From contig NZ_MUBA01000223.1 in assembly GCF_002154575.1 (NCBI RefSeq), positions 1 to 34,139 of the forward strand: a stretch of DNA of 34,139 bases, given 5' to 3'. Positions 24,597-33,630 of this stretch are shown in pieces. A program made the position numbers and the translations under genes. The notes below the pieces were generated by a model, which saw only the letters and a list, made by a program, of their open reading frames with translations, searched no databases and was not told where the DNA came from. Every line of letters starts with the position of its first letter. Within the stretch, counting starts at the first letter, position 1. This stretch comes from Streptomyces bobili. Lineage in GTDB: Bacteria; Actinomycetota; Actinomycetes; Streptomycetales; Streptomycetaceae.

Positions 24597-25559
24597 ATGA
24601 CGCTGACCAGCACGGATCCGCTGACGGACTTGCTGAACGGGGTAAGGACCAGTGGCGCGGTCTTCAACCGGTCGGCCTTCCCCAGGTCCTGGGCCGCTCG
24701 CTTCGAAGACGGCTCTCCGCTGGCGTTGGCAGTACTCCTGCGCGGCTCTGTCTGGGTCATTCCGCAGGACGCGGATCCGGCGCGGCTCGGCCCCGGAGAT
24801 GTCGCCGTGTTCTGCGGTGGCGCCCCGTATGTGATCGCGGACGACCCGGCCACCGAGCCAGACGTGGTGATCCGCTCAGGAGGTCGCTGCACGACCGTGC
24901 GGGGCGAGGAGTCGATCGCCGCGCGAACTGCGGACGCGCCCCCCTCGGGCACGACAGAGCCTGCCGGCACGCTCCTCCTGAGCGGCCTCTACCCCGCCGA
25001 TCACGGCGTGCCGAGCCGGCTGCTGGCGGCGCTGCCGCCGCTGGCCGTCGTCGAAGCCGAACTGGGTACCTGCCCGGTGAGCCCGGCAGTCTTCGAGGAG
25101 ATCACCCGCGAGGAGCCCGGGCAGCAGATCCTCCTGGACCGGACGCTGGACCTGATGCTCATCACCGCCCTGCGGGCCTGGCTGACCCGCCCCGGCGCCC
25201 AGATCCCCGGCTGGTACCAGTCCCAAAGCGATCCCGTGGTCGGTCCCGTCCTGCGCCTGCTGCAGGCCGACCCCGCCCGCCCCTGGACACTGCCCGCCCT
25301 GGCGGCCGAGGCCGGAGTGTCCCGGGCGAACCTGGCCCGCCGCTTCACCGCCCTGGTCGGCCGGCCGCCGATGACCTACCTACGGCAACGGCGCCTCGCT
25401 CTGGCCGCCGAGCTCCTGCGCGAGCCCGACGCGACGCTCGCCCGGGTGGCGGACCGCGTCGGCTTCTCCAACGCCTTCGCCCTGAGCGCCGCGTTCAAGC
25501 GGGAACATGGCGTCAGCCCGAACGCGTACCGGATACGGGAGCCACGGGCGAAGACCTGA
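24597..25559 (+). CDS. AraC-family regulator of the divergent NmrA-like gene
   Basis: Protein of 320 residues from ATG 24597 (GGAGG 5 bases upstream); ATG 24585 would put the SD inside the gene. The N-terminal domain is a cupin_6-like sensor (ALAVLLRGSVWVIPQDA, LGPGDVAVFCGGAPY) and the C-terminal has two HTH units: LAAEAGVSRANLARRFTALV, then ARVADRVGFSNAFALSAAFK, ending GVSPNAYR. This arrangement, with the cofactor-binding reductase divergent from it, is a common AraC-target layout. Last gene before the tRNA. Confidence 0.92.
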   Translation: MTLTSTDPLTDLLNGVRTSGAVFNRSAFPRSWAARFEDGSPLALAVLLRGSVWVIPQDADPARLGPGDVAVFCGGAPYVIADDPATEPDVVIRSGGRCTTVRGEESIAARTADAPPSGTTEPAGTLLLSGLYPADHGVPSRLLAALPPLAVVEAELGTCPVSPAVFEEITREEPGQQILLDRTLDLMLITALRAWLTRPGAQIPGWYQSQSDPVVGPVLRLLQADPARPWTLPALAAEAGVSRANLARRFTALVGRPPMTYLRQRRLALAAELLREPDATLARVADRVGFSNAFALSAAFKREHGVSPNAYRIREPRAKT

Positions 25560-25900
25560 CACCTCGGGGAACCCGTGCGCTCCCGATGCCGTTTCGACGC
25601 CTCCACAGGGCGCACTCTCTCGGTCACCTGCTCACACTCGCCTCAACGCGCGACAACGGCACCCAGGCGGCCAGCCCTCTGGCTGGCATCGAGCGGCGCG
25701 CAGAGCAAGCACATGAGACAACGAACCAGCCCGGGGACACCCTCGGCACGGCTACGCCCGCGTCGTCCCGGCCCCTGCCCGGCCCCTGGATCTTGATAGC
25801 AAGCCCCGGGCCCGTCATCCCCCAGGCTGGCGACAACCACGATCACCTACTCCACCGCAGGTCAAACGCGGTTGGAACTCCCGGAGCACCGCCGGGCCCC
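25560..25900. other. No gene seen; outer end of unit 2
   Basis: Frames are short and Pro/Arg-rich on both strands. The region ends at the GAACTCACGAGCAGCGG block of attachment repeat 3, the counterpart of the left flanks of repeats 1 and 2. Confidence 0.4.
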
Positions 25901-26038
25901 GAACTCACGAGCAGCGGATTCAATCCGCTCAGGCAAAGTTGACGATCCGCCACCCAAAAAAGAACGTTTCCGCAGGTCAGAAGCCTGCGTAGGTGGGGCG
26001 GGTGGGACTCGAACCCACGGCCGGCGGATTATGAGTCC
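25901..26038 (-). repeat. Attachment-site repeat 3, overlapping the intact tRNA
   Basis: Core 25991-26038 lies in the intact tRNA. The left block GAACTCACGAGCAGCGGATT starts 90 bp before the core, one base more than in the other copies. It holds AGCGGATT (25913-25920) with AATCCGCT (25922-25929), and GCGGAT can also pair with ATCCGC at 25945-25950. This is the tRNA-side boundary of the array. Confidence 0.85.
25956..25989 (-). terminator. Possible tRNA terminator
   Basis: On the minus strand, CGCAGG...CCTGCG (25971-25989) forms a 6-bp stem just after the tRNA 3' end; a run of six U follows after a 9-nt gap. The counterparts in repeats 1 and 2 keep the stem less well and lack the U-run. Confidence 0.4.
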
Positions 26039-26067
26039 GCTGCTCTAACCGGCTGAGCTACCGCCCC
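25994..26067 (-). tRNA. tRNA with CAU anticodon (Met or Ile2)
   Basis: A complete 74-nt cloverleaf: acceptor GGGGCGG/CCGCCCC, D-arm GCTC/GAGC, anticodon stem GCGGA/TCCGC with loop CTCATAA, T-arm GTGGG/CCCAC with TTCGAGT, discriminator A. No CCA is encoded. The anticodon CAU (26031-26033) can mean elongator methionine or, if lysidine-modified, the AUA-reading isoleucine; the two cannot be separated by eye, and it is not an initiator type. This is the insertion target of the two units to its left; the tRNA is intact and should be functional. Confidence 0.95.
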
Positions 26068-26201
26068 ATAGCGGCGTGTCGCGTACACGTGTGCGCGCCG
26101 TCTGCCGCAGCATAGCCGCTCATACGATCTCACGCTCCGCCTGGTCCGACGCCGCTGACCATGAGGACCGCGCTGCGACCTGCGCGGTTCCCGGCGACAT
26201 G

Positions 26202-26223
26202 AAAAAGGACCCCTAAGGGTCCT
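26202..26223 (-). terminator. Rho-independent terminator of the tRNA-Asn pair
   Basis: On the minus strand, AGGACCC-TTAG-GGGTCCT-type 7-bp stem (26206-26223) followed by TTTTT. It begins 12 bp after the last tRNA-Asn. Confidence 0.85.
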
Positions 26224-26234
26224 CGATCACGATG

Positions 26235-26307
26235 CTCCCCCGACTGGACTCGAACCAGTAACCTGCCGGTTAACAGCCGGCTGCTCTGCCAATTGAGCTA
26301 CGGAGGA
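26235..26307 (-). tRNA. tRNA-Asn (GUU), second copy in transcription
   Basis: Cloverleaf with acceptor TCCTCCG/CGGGGGA (one G-U pair), anticodon loop CTGTTAA, T-loop TTCGAGT and discriminator G. No CCA encoded. Identical over 73 nt to its neighbour; only 5 bp separate them, so both come from one transcript. Confidence 0.95.
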
Positions 26308-26312
26308 CCGAG

Positions 26313-26385
26313 CTCCCCCGACTGGACTCGAACCAGTAACCTGCCGGTTAACAGCCGGCTGCTCTGCCAATTGAGCTACGGAGGA
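26313..26385 (-). tRNA. tRNA-Asn (GUU), first copy in transcription
   Basis: The same 73-nt sequence as the downstream tRNA-Asn; GUU anticodon. The pair is a perfect tandem duplication with a 5-bp spacer. Confidence 0.95.
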
Positions 26386-26404
26386 ATGCCTCGTTTGCAT
26401 CGAA

Positions 26405-26434
26405 CGCCCCCACCTGGGTATTCGCCAGGGGGCG
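26405..26434. other. Strong hairpin upstream of tRNA-Asn
   Basis: CGCCC/GGGCG and CCTGG/CCAGG stacked with a CCA bulge and a 7-nt loop. It lies in the 5' region of the tRNA-Asn transcript or between it and the divergent YtxH gene. Could be a processing signal or an insulating hairpin; there is no U-tract on either side. Confidence 0.45.
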
Positions 26435-26545
26435 GACGCTGTCTGCGACACATACATTAGCGCAAGCAGGGGGGTGCTCCGCCAATCGGTTCCCCTCAGG
26501 CACCGATGCCGCACCGCAGACCTACACGAGGGAAGGGTGGCCGTC

Positions 26546-26851
26546 ATGCGCTACCGGCTCACATTCGTCGTCGGACTCGCCCTTGGCTACGTGCTCGGCA
26601 CGAAGGCCGGGCGGGAGCGCTACGAACAGTTGAAGAAGTCCGCCAGGCAGGTCGCGCAGAACCCCGCCGTGCGCAACACGGCGGAATCGGCGGCCCAGCA
26701 GGGCCGCCAGTTCGCGGGCAAGGCGTACCACGCCGTCAGCGACAAGGTCGGCGACCGGGTGCCCGAGTCGGTCGCGGGCCGGGTCCGGTCCCTGCGGGAG
26801 CGGTCCGCGCACAGCGACGGATCCGACGACTGGGGCACCAGTCATAGGTGA
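26546..26851 (+). CDS. YtxH-domain small membrane protein
   Basis: Protein of 101 residues from ATG 26546 with SD GGAAGGG. It has the YtxH opening: MRYRLTFVVGLALGYVLGTK, a single N-terminal membrane segment, then the helix GRERYEQLKKSARQVAQNPA rich in charged and small residues. Members are anchored small proteins of unknown molecular role, often stress-linked in Bacillus. In Streptomyces genomes this gene commonly sits beside the tRNA and FGGY kinase, and it marks the right side of the island as core chromosome. Confidence 0.88.
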   Translation: MRYRLTFVVGLALGYVLGTKAGRERYEQLKKSARQVAQNPAVRNTAESAAQQGRQFAGKAYHAVSDKVGDRVPESVAGRVRSLRERSAHSDGSDDWGTSHR

Positions 26852-26902
26852 GGCGGGCCGAGCCGACGCGGTCACCCCCCGCGGTGCGGCAGAATTTTGG
26901 CC

Positions 26903-28357
26903 ATGGGGATAGTCGCCGGGTTGGACAGTTCGCCCGAATTCACTCGCATCGTCGTCTGCGACGCGGACACAGGGGCCGTGCTCAGGCAGGGCTATGCGCC
27001 GCATCCGGTGGAGGGTTCCGACGGTGCCGGCCGTCCTTCCGACGTGGATCCGCAGGCCTGGCTGCTCTCCCTCGGGGAGGCGGCCGGCGGCGGACTGCTG
27101 GAAGGCGTGCAGGCCATCGGCGTGTCGGCGCAGCAGAACGCGATCGTGCCGCTCGACGCGCAGGGCAACACCGTGCGCCCCGCGATGGTCGGCGGCGACA
27201 AACGCGCGCAGGTCGCGGCGGCCGATCTGATCGACGCGCTCGGGGGGCGCGAGGCGTGGGCGCAGGCGGTCGGCTGTGTGCCGCAGGCCGCCCAGCCGGT
27301 GACCAAGCTGCGCTGGATGGCGAAGAACGAGCCCGACGCGGCCCTGCGCACCGCCGTGCTGCTCCAGGCCCACGACTGGCTCGTGTGGCAGCTGCTGGGG
27401 CGGCCGGTGCGCCGCACCACCGACCGGGGTGGCGCTTCCGGAACCGGGTACTGGTCGGCGGCCATCGGCGGCTACCGGCCCGAGCTGGTGGAGCTGGCGC
27501 TCGGTCACCAGGTGATGCTGCCCGAGGTGATCGGGCCCTCTGACGCGGCCGGTACGACCCCGGAGGGCCTGCTGATCTCGGCCGGTACCGGCGAGACCAT
27601 GGCCGCCGCGTTCGGGCTGGGCATCGGCCTCGGGGACGCGGTCGTGTCGCTGGGCGCCTCCGGGTCCGTGATGGCCGTACACCGTGAGGCTCTCATCGAC
27701 CAGAGCGGGATGATCACCTCTCTGGCGGACGCGACCGGCATGCATCTGCCGGTCGTCACCACCCTGAACGCGGTACGGACCCTGCGCGGGGCCACCGACC
27801 TGCTCGGGGTGGCCGATCTGGAGGCGCTGTCCGATCTGGCGATGAAGTCGACCCCGGGGTCGCACGGGCTGGTGCTGCTGCCCTATCTGGAGGGTGAGCG
27901 CACGCCGAACCTGCCGCACACCGCGGGCACCCTGACCGGTCTGCGGCGCGAGTCGATGAAGCCGGAGCACTTCGCCCGTGCGGCGTTCGAGGGCATGCTG
28001 TGCGGGCTCGCGGACGCGCTGGACGTGCTGCGCGGCCGGGGTGTGGAGGTGCGGCGGGTCTTCCTGCTGGGTGCGGCGGCCGAGCTGCCGGCCGTGCAGG
28101 CGGCGGCGCCCGCGCTGTTCGGGGTCCAGGTCGTCGTACCGCAGCCCGCGGACTACGCGGCGATCGGGGCGGCGCGGCAGGCGGCCTGGGCGCTCGGGGT
28201 GTCGCAGGGCACGCTCGATCCGCGGCAGCCGCCGGCCTGGCCGGGTCCGGCGGCGCAGGTCCTGGACCCGGGCGACGAGCTGGCCGTGGGGCAGGCGGTG
28301 CGGCAGCAGTACGTGTCGGTGCGGGAGCAGACGCATCCGACGGCGTTCCGCTCCTAG
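26903..28357 (+). CDS. FGGY-family carbohydrate kinase, altered active site
   Basis: Protein of 484 residues from ATG 26903 (TTG 26897 is also in frame). The whole FGGY two-domain fold is there, and the xylulokinase-like core DRGGASGTGYWSAAIGGYRP, VVSLGASGSVMAVH and LLPYLEGERTPNLP is clear. Several residues conserved in xylulokinases differ: QQN (76-79 region) for QQH, VGGDKRA (96-102) for LWNDTRS, DSSPEFTR (8-15) for DSSTQSTK, and GTGET with Glu231 where catalytic Asp (GGGDN) is expected. So the family is sure but the substrate, and even the kinase activity, is in doubt. The ABC exporter follows after 125 bp. Confidence 0.85.
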   Translation: MGIVAGLDSSPEFTRIVVCDADTGAVLRQGYAPHPVEGSDGAGRPSDVDPQAWLLSLGEAAGGGLLEGVQAIGVSAQQNAIVPLDAQGNTVRPAMVGGDKRAQVAAADLIDALGGREAWAQAVGCVPQAAQPVTKLRWMAKNEPDAALRTAVLLQAHDWLVWQLLGRPVRRTTDRGGASGTGYWSAAIGGYRPELVELALGHQVMLPEVIGPSDAAGTTPEGLLISAGTGETMAAAFGLGIGLGDAVVSLGASGSVMAVHREALIDQSGMITSLADATGMHLPVVTTLNAVRTLRGATDLLGVADLEALSDLAMKSTPGSHGLVLLPYLEGERTPNLPHTAGTLTGLRRESMKPEHFARAAFEGMLCGLADALDVLRGRGVEVRRVFLLGAAAELPAVQAAAPALFGVQVVVPQPADYAAIGAARQAAWALGVSQGTLDPRQPPAWPGPAAQVLDPGDELAVGQAVRQQYVSVREQTHPTAFRS

Positions 28358-28482
28358 GCCGGAGGGGCCGTATAGCACAACGCTGTCGGCTTAATCGGTT
28401 GAGGTAACACCGGTGGAGTGTCGGACGATAGGGGCCAGGGGCAACCAATGTCCCCAGCCCCGCCGACTCCGAGAGACCTAGC

Positions 28483-30216
28483 GTGCTCATACGACTTCTG
28501 CGGACCTATCTCAGGCCCTACAAGAAACCCATCGCCCTGCTGGTGCTCCTCCAGCTCCTCCAGACCTGCGCCACGCTCTACCTGCCCACGCTGAACGCCG
28601 ACATCATCGACGACGGCGTCGTCAACGGTGACACCGGTTACATCCTTTCCTACGGCGCCGTCATGATCGGCATCTCGCTGGTGCAGGTCGTCTGCAACAT
28701 CGGTGCCGTCTACTACGGCGCCCGGACGGCGTCGGCGCTCGGCCGGGACATGCGGGCGGCCGTCTTCGACCGCGTGCAGTCCTTCTCGGCCCGCGAGGTC
28801 GGCCAGTTCGGCGCGCCCTCCCTGATCACCAGGACGACGAACGACGTCCAGCAGATCCAGATGCTGGCGCTGATGACGTTCACGCTGATGGTGTCGGCGC
28901 CGATCATGTGCGTGGGCGGCATCGTGATGGCCCTCGGCCTGGATGTGCCGCTGTCCGGGATCCTGGTCGCCGTGGTGCCGGTGCTGGGCATCTGCGTGAC
29001 GCTGATCGTGCGCGGGCTGCGGCCGCTGTTCCGGTCCATGCAGACGCGGCTGGACACGGTGAACCGGGTGCTGCGCGAGCAGATCACCGGCAACCGCGTC
29101 ATCCGCGCCTTCGTCCGCGACGGCTACGAGGAGGAGCGTTTCCGCAAGGCCAACACCGACCTCACCGACATCTCGCTGAAGGCCGGCAACCTGCTCGCGC
29201 TGATGTTCCCGGTGGTCATGACCACCGTGAACCTGTCGTCGATCGCGGTGGTGTGGTTCGGCGCCCACCGGATCGACAGCGGCGAGATGCAGATCGGCGA
29301 CCTGACCGCGTTCCTCGCCTACCTCATGCAGATCGTCATGTCCGTGATGATGGCCACCTTCATGTTCATGATGGTGCCGCGCGCCGAGGTGTGCGCCGAG
29401 CGCGTCCAGGAGGTCCTGGACACCGAGTCCAGCGTCGTCCTGCCGAAGGCGCCGGTGCGCGAGCTGCGGCGCCACGGCCATCTGGAGATCCGGGGGGCCG
29501 GCTTCGGCTACCCGGGCGCCGAGGAACCCGTGCTCAAGGGCGTCGACCTGGTGGCGCGGCCCGGTGAGACGACCGCCGTCATCGGCTCGACCGGCAGTGG
29601 CAAGTCCACGCTGCTCGGGCTGGTCCCCCGGCTGTTCGACGCCACCGACGGGCAGGTCCTCGTCGACGGCGTCGAGGTGGCGCACCTCGACGCGGCGCTG
29701 CTCGCCCGGACCGTCGGGCTCGTGCCGCAGAAGCCGTACTTGTTCGCCGGTACGGTCGCCACCAACCTGCGGTACGGCAATCCGGACGCGACGGACGAGG
29801 AGCTGTGGCACGCGCTGGAGGTGGCGCAGGCCGAGGAGTTCGTGCGGAAGCTGGAGGGCGGGCTGAACGCCCCCATCGCGCAGGGCGGCACCAATGTGTC
29901 CGGGGGTCAGCGCCAGCGGCTCGCCATCGCGCGCACGCTGGTGCAGCGCCCGGAGATCTACCTGTTCGACGACTCCTTCTCCGCCCTCGACTACGCCACC
30001 GACGCGGCGCTGCGGGCGGCCCTCGGCCGGGAGACCGCCGAGGCGACCGTCGTCATCGTCGCCCAGCGGGTGGCCACCATCCGCGAGGCGGACCGGATCG
30101 TCGTCCTCGACGAGGGCCGGGTCGTGGGCGAGGGCACCCATCAGGAACTGATGGCGGACAACGAGACCTACCGCGAGATCGTTCTCTCGCAGCTCACGGA
30201 AGCGGAGGCTGCCTGA
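28483..30216 (+). CDS. ABC exporter half-transporter, degenerate-site subunit
   Basis: Protein of 577 residues from GTG 28483. N-terminal six-helix type IV exporter domain (LLRTYLRPYKKPIALLVLL, ALGRDMRAAVFDRVQSFSAR), then an ABC domain: Walker A GSTGSGKST, signature VSGGQRQRLAIA, Walker B IYLFDDSFSALD. The Walker B catalytic Glu is Asp here. In heterodimeric exporters that marks the subunit that contributes the degenerate ATP site. Its own signature SGGQ is intact and should complete the partner's active site. The stop overlaps the next ATG (TGATG), so the two subunits are coupled and surely form one transporter. Substrate unknown; drug or lipid export is likely. Confidence 0.93.
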   Translation: MLIRLLRTYLRPYKKPIALLVLLQLLQTCATLYLPTLNADIIDDGVVNGDTGYILSYGAVMIGISLVQVVCNIGAVYYGARTASALGRDMRAAVFDRVQSFSAREVGQFGAPSLITRTTNDVQQIQMLALMTFTLMVSAPIMCVGGIVMALGLDVPLSGILVAVVPVLGICVTLIVRGLRPLFRSMQTRLDTVNRVLREQITGNRVIRAFVRDGYEEERFRKANTDLTDISLKAGNLLALMFPVVMTTVNLSSIAVVWFGAHRIDSGEMQIGDLTAFLAYLMQIVMSVMMATFMFMMVPRAEVCAERVQEVLDTESSVVLPKAPVRELRRHGHLEIRGAGFGYPGAEEPVLKGVDLVARPGETTAVIGSTGSGKSTLLGLVPRLFDATDGQVLVDGVEVAHLDAALLARTVGLVPQKPYLFAGTVATNLRYGNPDATDEELWHALEVAQAEEFVRKLEGGLNAPIAQGGTNVSGGQRQRLAIARTLVQRPEIYLFDDSFSALDYATDAALRAALGRETAEATVVIVAQRVATIREADRIVVLDEGRVVGEGTHQELMADNETYREIVLSQLTEAEAA

Positions 30217-32144
30217 TGGCCGGGCCCATGGGGCGCATGATGGCCGGGACCGGGCCGGAGAGCCGCACGCTGGACTTCAAGGTGTCCGGCCGGCGGCTGC
30301 TCGGCCACTTCAAACCCGAGCGGCTCACCCTCTACGCGATGCTGTTCTGCGTCGTCCTGAGCGTGGGCCTCAACGTGATCGGGCCGAAGATCCTCGGCCG
30401 GGCCACCGACCTGGTCTTCGCCGGCATCATCGGGCGGGAGATGCCGGCCGGGTCCTCCAAGGACCAGGTCCTCGACTCGATGCGCGAGCGCGGTGACGAC
30501 GATGTCGCCGACATGCTGCGCGGCACCGACTTCACCCCCGGCCAGGGCATCGACTTCGACTCCGTCGGCCGGGTCCTGCTGTTCGCCCTCGTGGTGTTCA
30601 CGGTCGCGGGCCTGCTCATGGCGGTGGCGACCCGGCTGGTCAACCGGGCCGTCAACCGCACGATGTACCGGATGCGCGAGGACGTGCAGACGAAGCTGTC
30701 GCGGCTGCCGCTGTCGTACTTCGACAAGCGTCAGCGCGGCGAGGTGCTGTCGCGGGCGACCAACGACATCGACAACATCGGGCAGACGCTCCAGCAGTCG
30801 CTGGGCCAGCTGGTGAACTCGCTGCTCAGCATCGTCGGCGTCCTGGCGATGATGTTCTGGGTGTCGTGGATCCTCGCGCTGGTCGCGCTGGTCACCGTGC
30901 CGCTGTCGGCGGTCGTCGCCGCGCGGGTGGGCAAGCGGTCGCAGCCGCACTTCGTGCAGCAGTGGCGCACCACCGGCAAGCTGAACGCGCACATCGAGGA
31001 GATGTACACCGGCCACACGCTGGTGAAGGTGTTCGGCCGGCAGGACGAGTCGGCGCGGCAGTTCGCCGAGGAGAACGACGCGCTGTACGAGGCCGGGTTC
31101 AAGGCGCAGTTCAACAGCGGGATCATGCAGCCGCTGATGTTCTTCGTGTCGAACCTCAACTATGTGCTGGTCGCCGTGGTCGGCGGGCTGCGGGTGGCCA
31201 CCGGCTCGCTGTCCATCGGTGACGTGCAGGCGTTCATCCAGTACTCGCGCCAGTTCTCGATGCCGCTGACGCAGGTCGCGTCGATGGCGAACCTGGTGCA
31301 GTCGGGCGTCGCCTCGGCCGAGCGGATCTTCGAACTGCTGGACGCGGAGGAGCAGCAGGCGGATCCGGTGCCGGGCGTGCGGCCGGAGGAACTGCGCGGG
31401 CGGGTCGCGCTGGAGCACGTGTCCTTCCGCTACGACCCGGGCACCCCGCTGATCGAGGACCTCTCGCTGGTCGTCGAACCCGGCCACACGGTCGCCATCG
31501 TCGGCCCGACCGGCGCCGGCAAGACCACCCTGGTCAACCTCCTGATGCGGTTCTACGACGTCACGGGCGGGCGGATCACCCTCGACGGCGTCGACATCGC
31601 GCGGATGTCCCGAGACGAACTGCGCGCCGGGATCGGCATGGTGCTCCAGGACACCTGGCTGTTCGGCGGCACCATCGCGGAGAACATCGCGTACGGCTCC
31701 GCGCGCGAGGTCACGCGCGGGGAGATCGAGGAGGCGGCGCGGGCGGCCCACGCCGACCGGTTCATCCGGACCCTTCCCGACGGCTACGACACGGTGATCG
31801 ACGGCGAGGGCAGCGGGGTGAGCGCCGGTGAGAAGCAGCTGATCACCATCGCGCGGGCGTTCCTGTCCGACCCGGTGATCCTGGTGCTCGACGAGGCGAC
31901 GAGTTCCGTCGACACCCGTACCGAGGTGCTGATCCAGAAGGCGATGGCGAAGCTGGCGCACGGGCGGACGTCGTTCGTGATCGCGCACCGGCTGTCGACG
32001 ATCCGGGACGCGGACACGATCCTGGTGATGGAGAACGGCGCGATCGTCGAGCAGGGCACGCACACCGCCCTGCTGACGGCCGAGGGGGCGTACGCACGCC
32101 TGTACAAGGCGCAGTTCGTCCAGGCGGTGGCGGAGGTCGACTGA
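30216..32144 (+). CDS. ABC exporter half-transporter, catalytic-site subunit
   Basis: Protein of 642 residues from ATG 30216 on the preceding stop. It is longer than the partner because of an N-terminal tail and an insert of about 50 residues after TM1 (GREMPAGSSKDQVLDSMRER and on). ABC domain: Walker A GPTGAGKTT, Walker B ILVLDEATSSVD with the catalytic Glu, H-loop VIAHRLST. Its signature is SAGEKQ rather than SGGQ. By the rule for heterodimers, the competent ATP site is made from this subunit's Walker motifs plus the partner's SGGQ. Ends 34 bp before the hrdA stop, which faces it. Confidence 0.93.
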   Translation: MAGPMGRMMAGTGPESRTLDFKVSGRRLLGHFKPERLTLYAMLFCVVLSVGLNVIGPKILGRATDLVFAGIIGREMPAGSSKDQVLDSMRERGDDDVADMLRGTDFTPGQGIDFDSVGRVLLFALVVFTVAGLLMAVATRLVNRAVNRTMYRMREDVQTKLSRLPLSYFDKRQRGEVLSRATNDIDNIGQTLQQSLGQLVNSLLSIVGVLAMMFWVSWILALVALVTVPLSAVVAARVGKRSQPHFVQQWRTTGKLNAHIEEMYTGHTLVKVFGRQDESARQFAEENDALYEAGFKAQFNSGIMQPLMFFVSNLNYVLVAVVGGLRVATGSLSIGDVQAFIQYSRQFSMPLTQVASMANLVQSGVASAERIFELLDAEEQQADPVPGVRPEELRGRVALEHVSFRYDPGTPLIEDLSLVVEPGHTVAIVGPTGAGKTTLVNLLMRFYDVTGGRITLDGVDIARMSRDELRAGIGMVLQDTWLFGGTIAENIAYGSAREVTRGEIEEAARAAHADRFIRTLPDGYDTVIDGEGSGVSAGEKQLITIARAFLSDPVILVLDEATSSVDTRTEVLIQKAMAKLAHGRTSFVIAHRLSTIRDADTILVMENGAIVEQGTHTALLTAEGAYARLYKAQFVQAVAEVD

Positions 32145-32150
32145 CGGGAC

Positions 32151-32175
32151 GGGGGCCGCTCGGGCGGCGGCCCCC
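32151..32175. terminator. Bidirectional terminator between ABC exporter and hrdA
   Basis: GGGGGCCGC (32151-32159) and GCGGCCCCC (32167-32175) form a perfect 9-bp stem with a 7-nt loop, between two convergent genes, 7 bp after one stop and 2 bp from the other. No U-tract. Confidence 0.8.
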
Positions 32176-32177
32176 TG

Positions 32178-33338
<1,161 letters not shown>

Positions 33339-33588
33339 GGGCGCGACCTCCAGGGTGATCGCTGCCGGAAGATGCGGCAGCGCTGCTTCGAGGGCGGAGG
33401 CGGCCTCACCGCTGTCCGTCCCGTCCGCGACGAGCGGAACCGCGGGGTGTGGGACCCGCGGGGGACGGATCGGCCGCGCTCCGAGGGCTCAGACCCACCC
33501 TCCGAATGCCGGTCGGTCTCAGGTACCGGACCCCAGTGTGGAGTACGACACATCGCCGCCACGAGGGGCGTGCGATGACTTTTTGCGT
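33339..33588. other. hrdA upstream region, no gene seen
   Basis: About 250 bp without a supported gene. It must hold the hrdA promoter on the minus strand; I see no clean consensus -35/-10 pair. Confidence 0.4.
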
Positions 33589-33603
33589 CCGGTCCGTGAC
33601 CGG
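33589..33603 (-). terminator. Possible dnaG terminator
   Basis: CCGGTC-CGT-GACCGG, a perfect 6-bp stem with a 3-nt loop, 28 bp after the dnaG stop. On the minus strand it is not followed by U. Confidence 0.4.
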
Positions 33604-33630
33604 GTGCTGACGGTGCTGGTCAGGGCCTGC

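Larger units (their letters stand above)
15049..25990. mobile_element. Integrative unit 2 (att-bounded, no integrase)
   Basis: About 10.9 kb from att core 2 to the intact tRNA, in the same orientation as unit 1. Its inner end (GGATCTTGGCGGCCCTTG at 15101-15118, then TGGCCCC-TCAA-TGGCCCC) is homologous to that of unit 1. No integrase, excisionase or transfer gene is present. Cargo: ATPase-BTAD regulator, flavin reductase, luciferase-like monooxygenase, HxlR, MFS exporter, broken FAD monooxygenase, NmrA-like protein and AraC. Confidence 0.7.

Noticed and set aside
5709..25990. Complete ICE or prophage
   Set aside because: No integrase, excisionase, relaxase, TraB/FtsK-type, replication or phage structural gene could be found in either unit.
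28354..32063. Long minus-strand open frames opposite the ABC exporter genes
   Set aside because: Antisense to two genes with complete Walker and signature motifs; His/Arg/Asp-rich without a fold.
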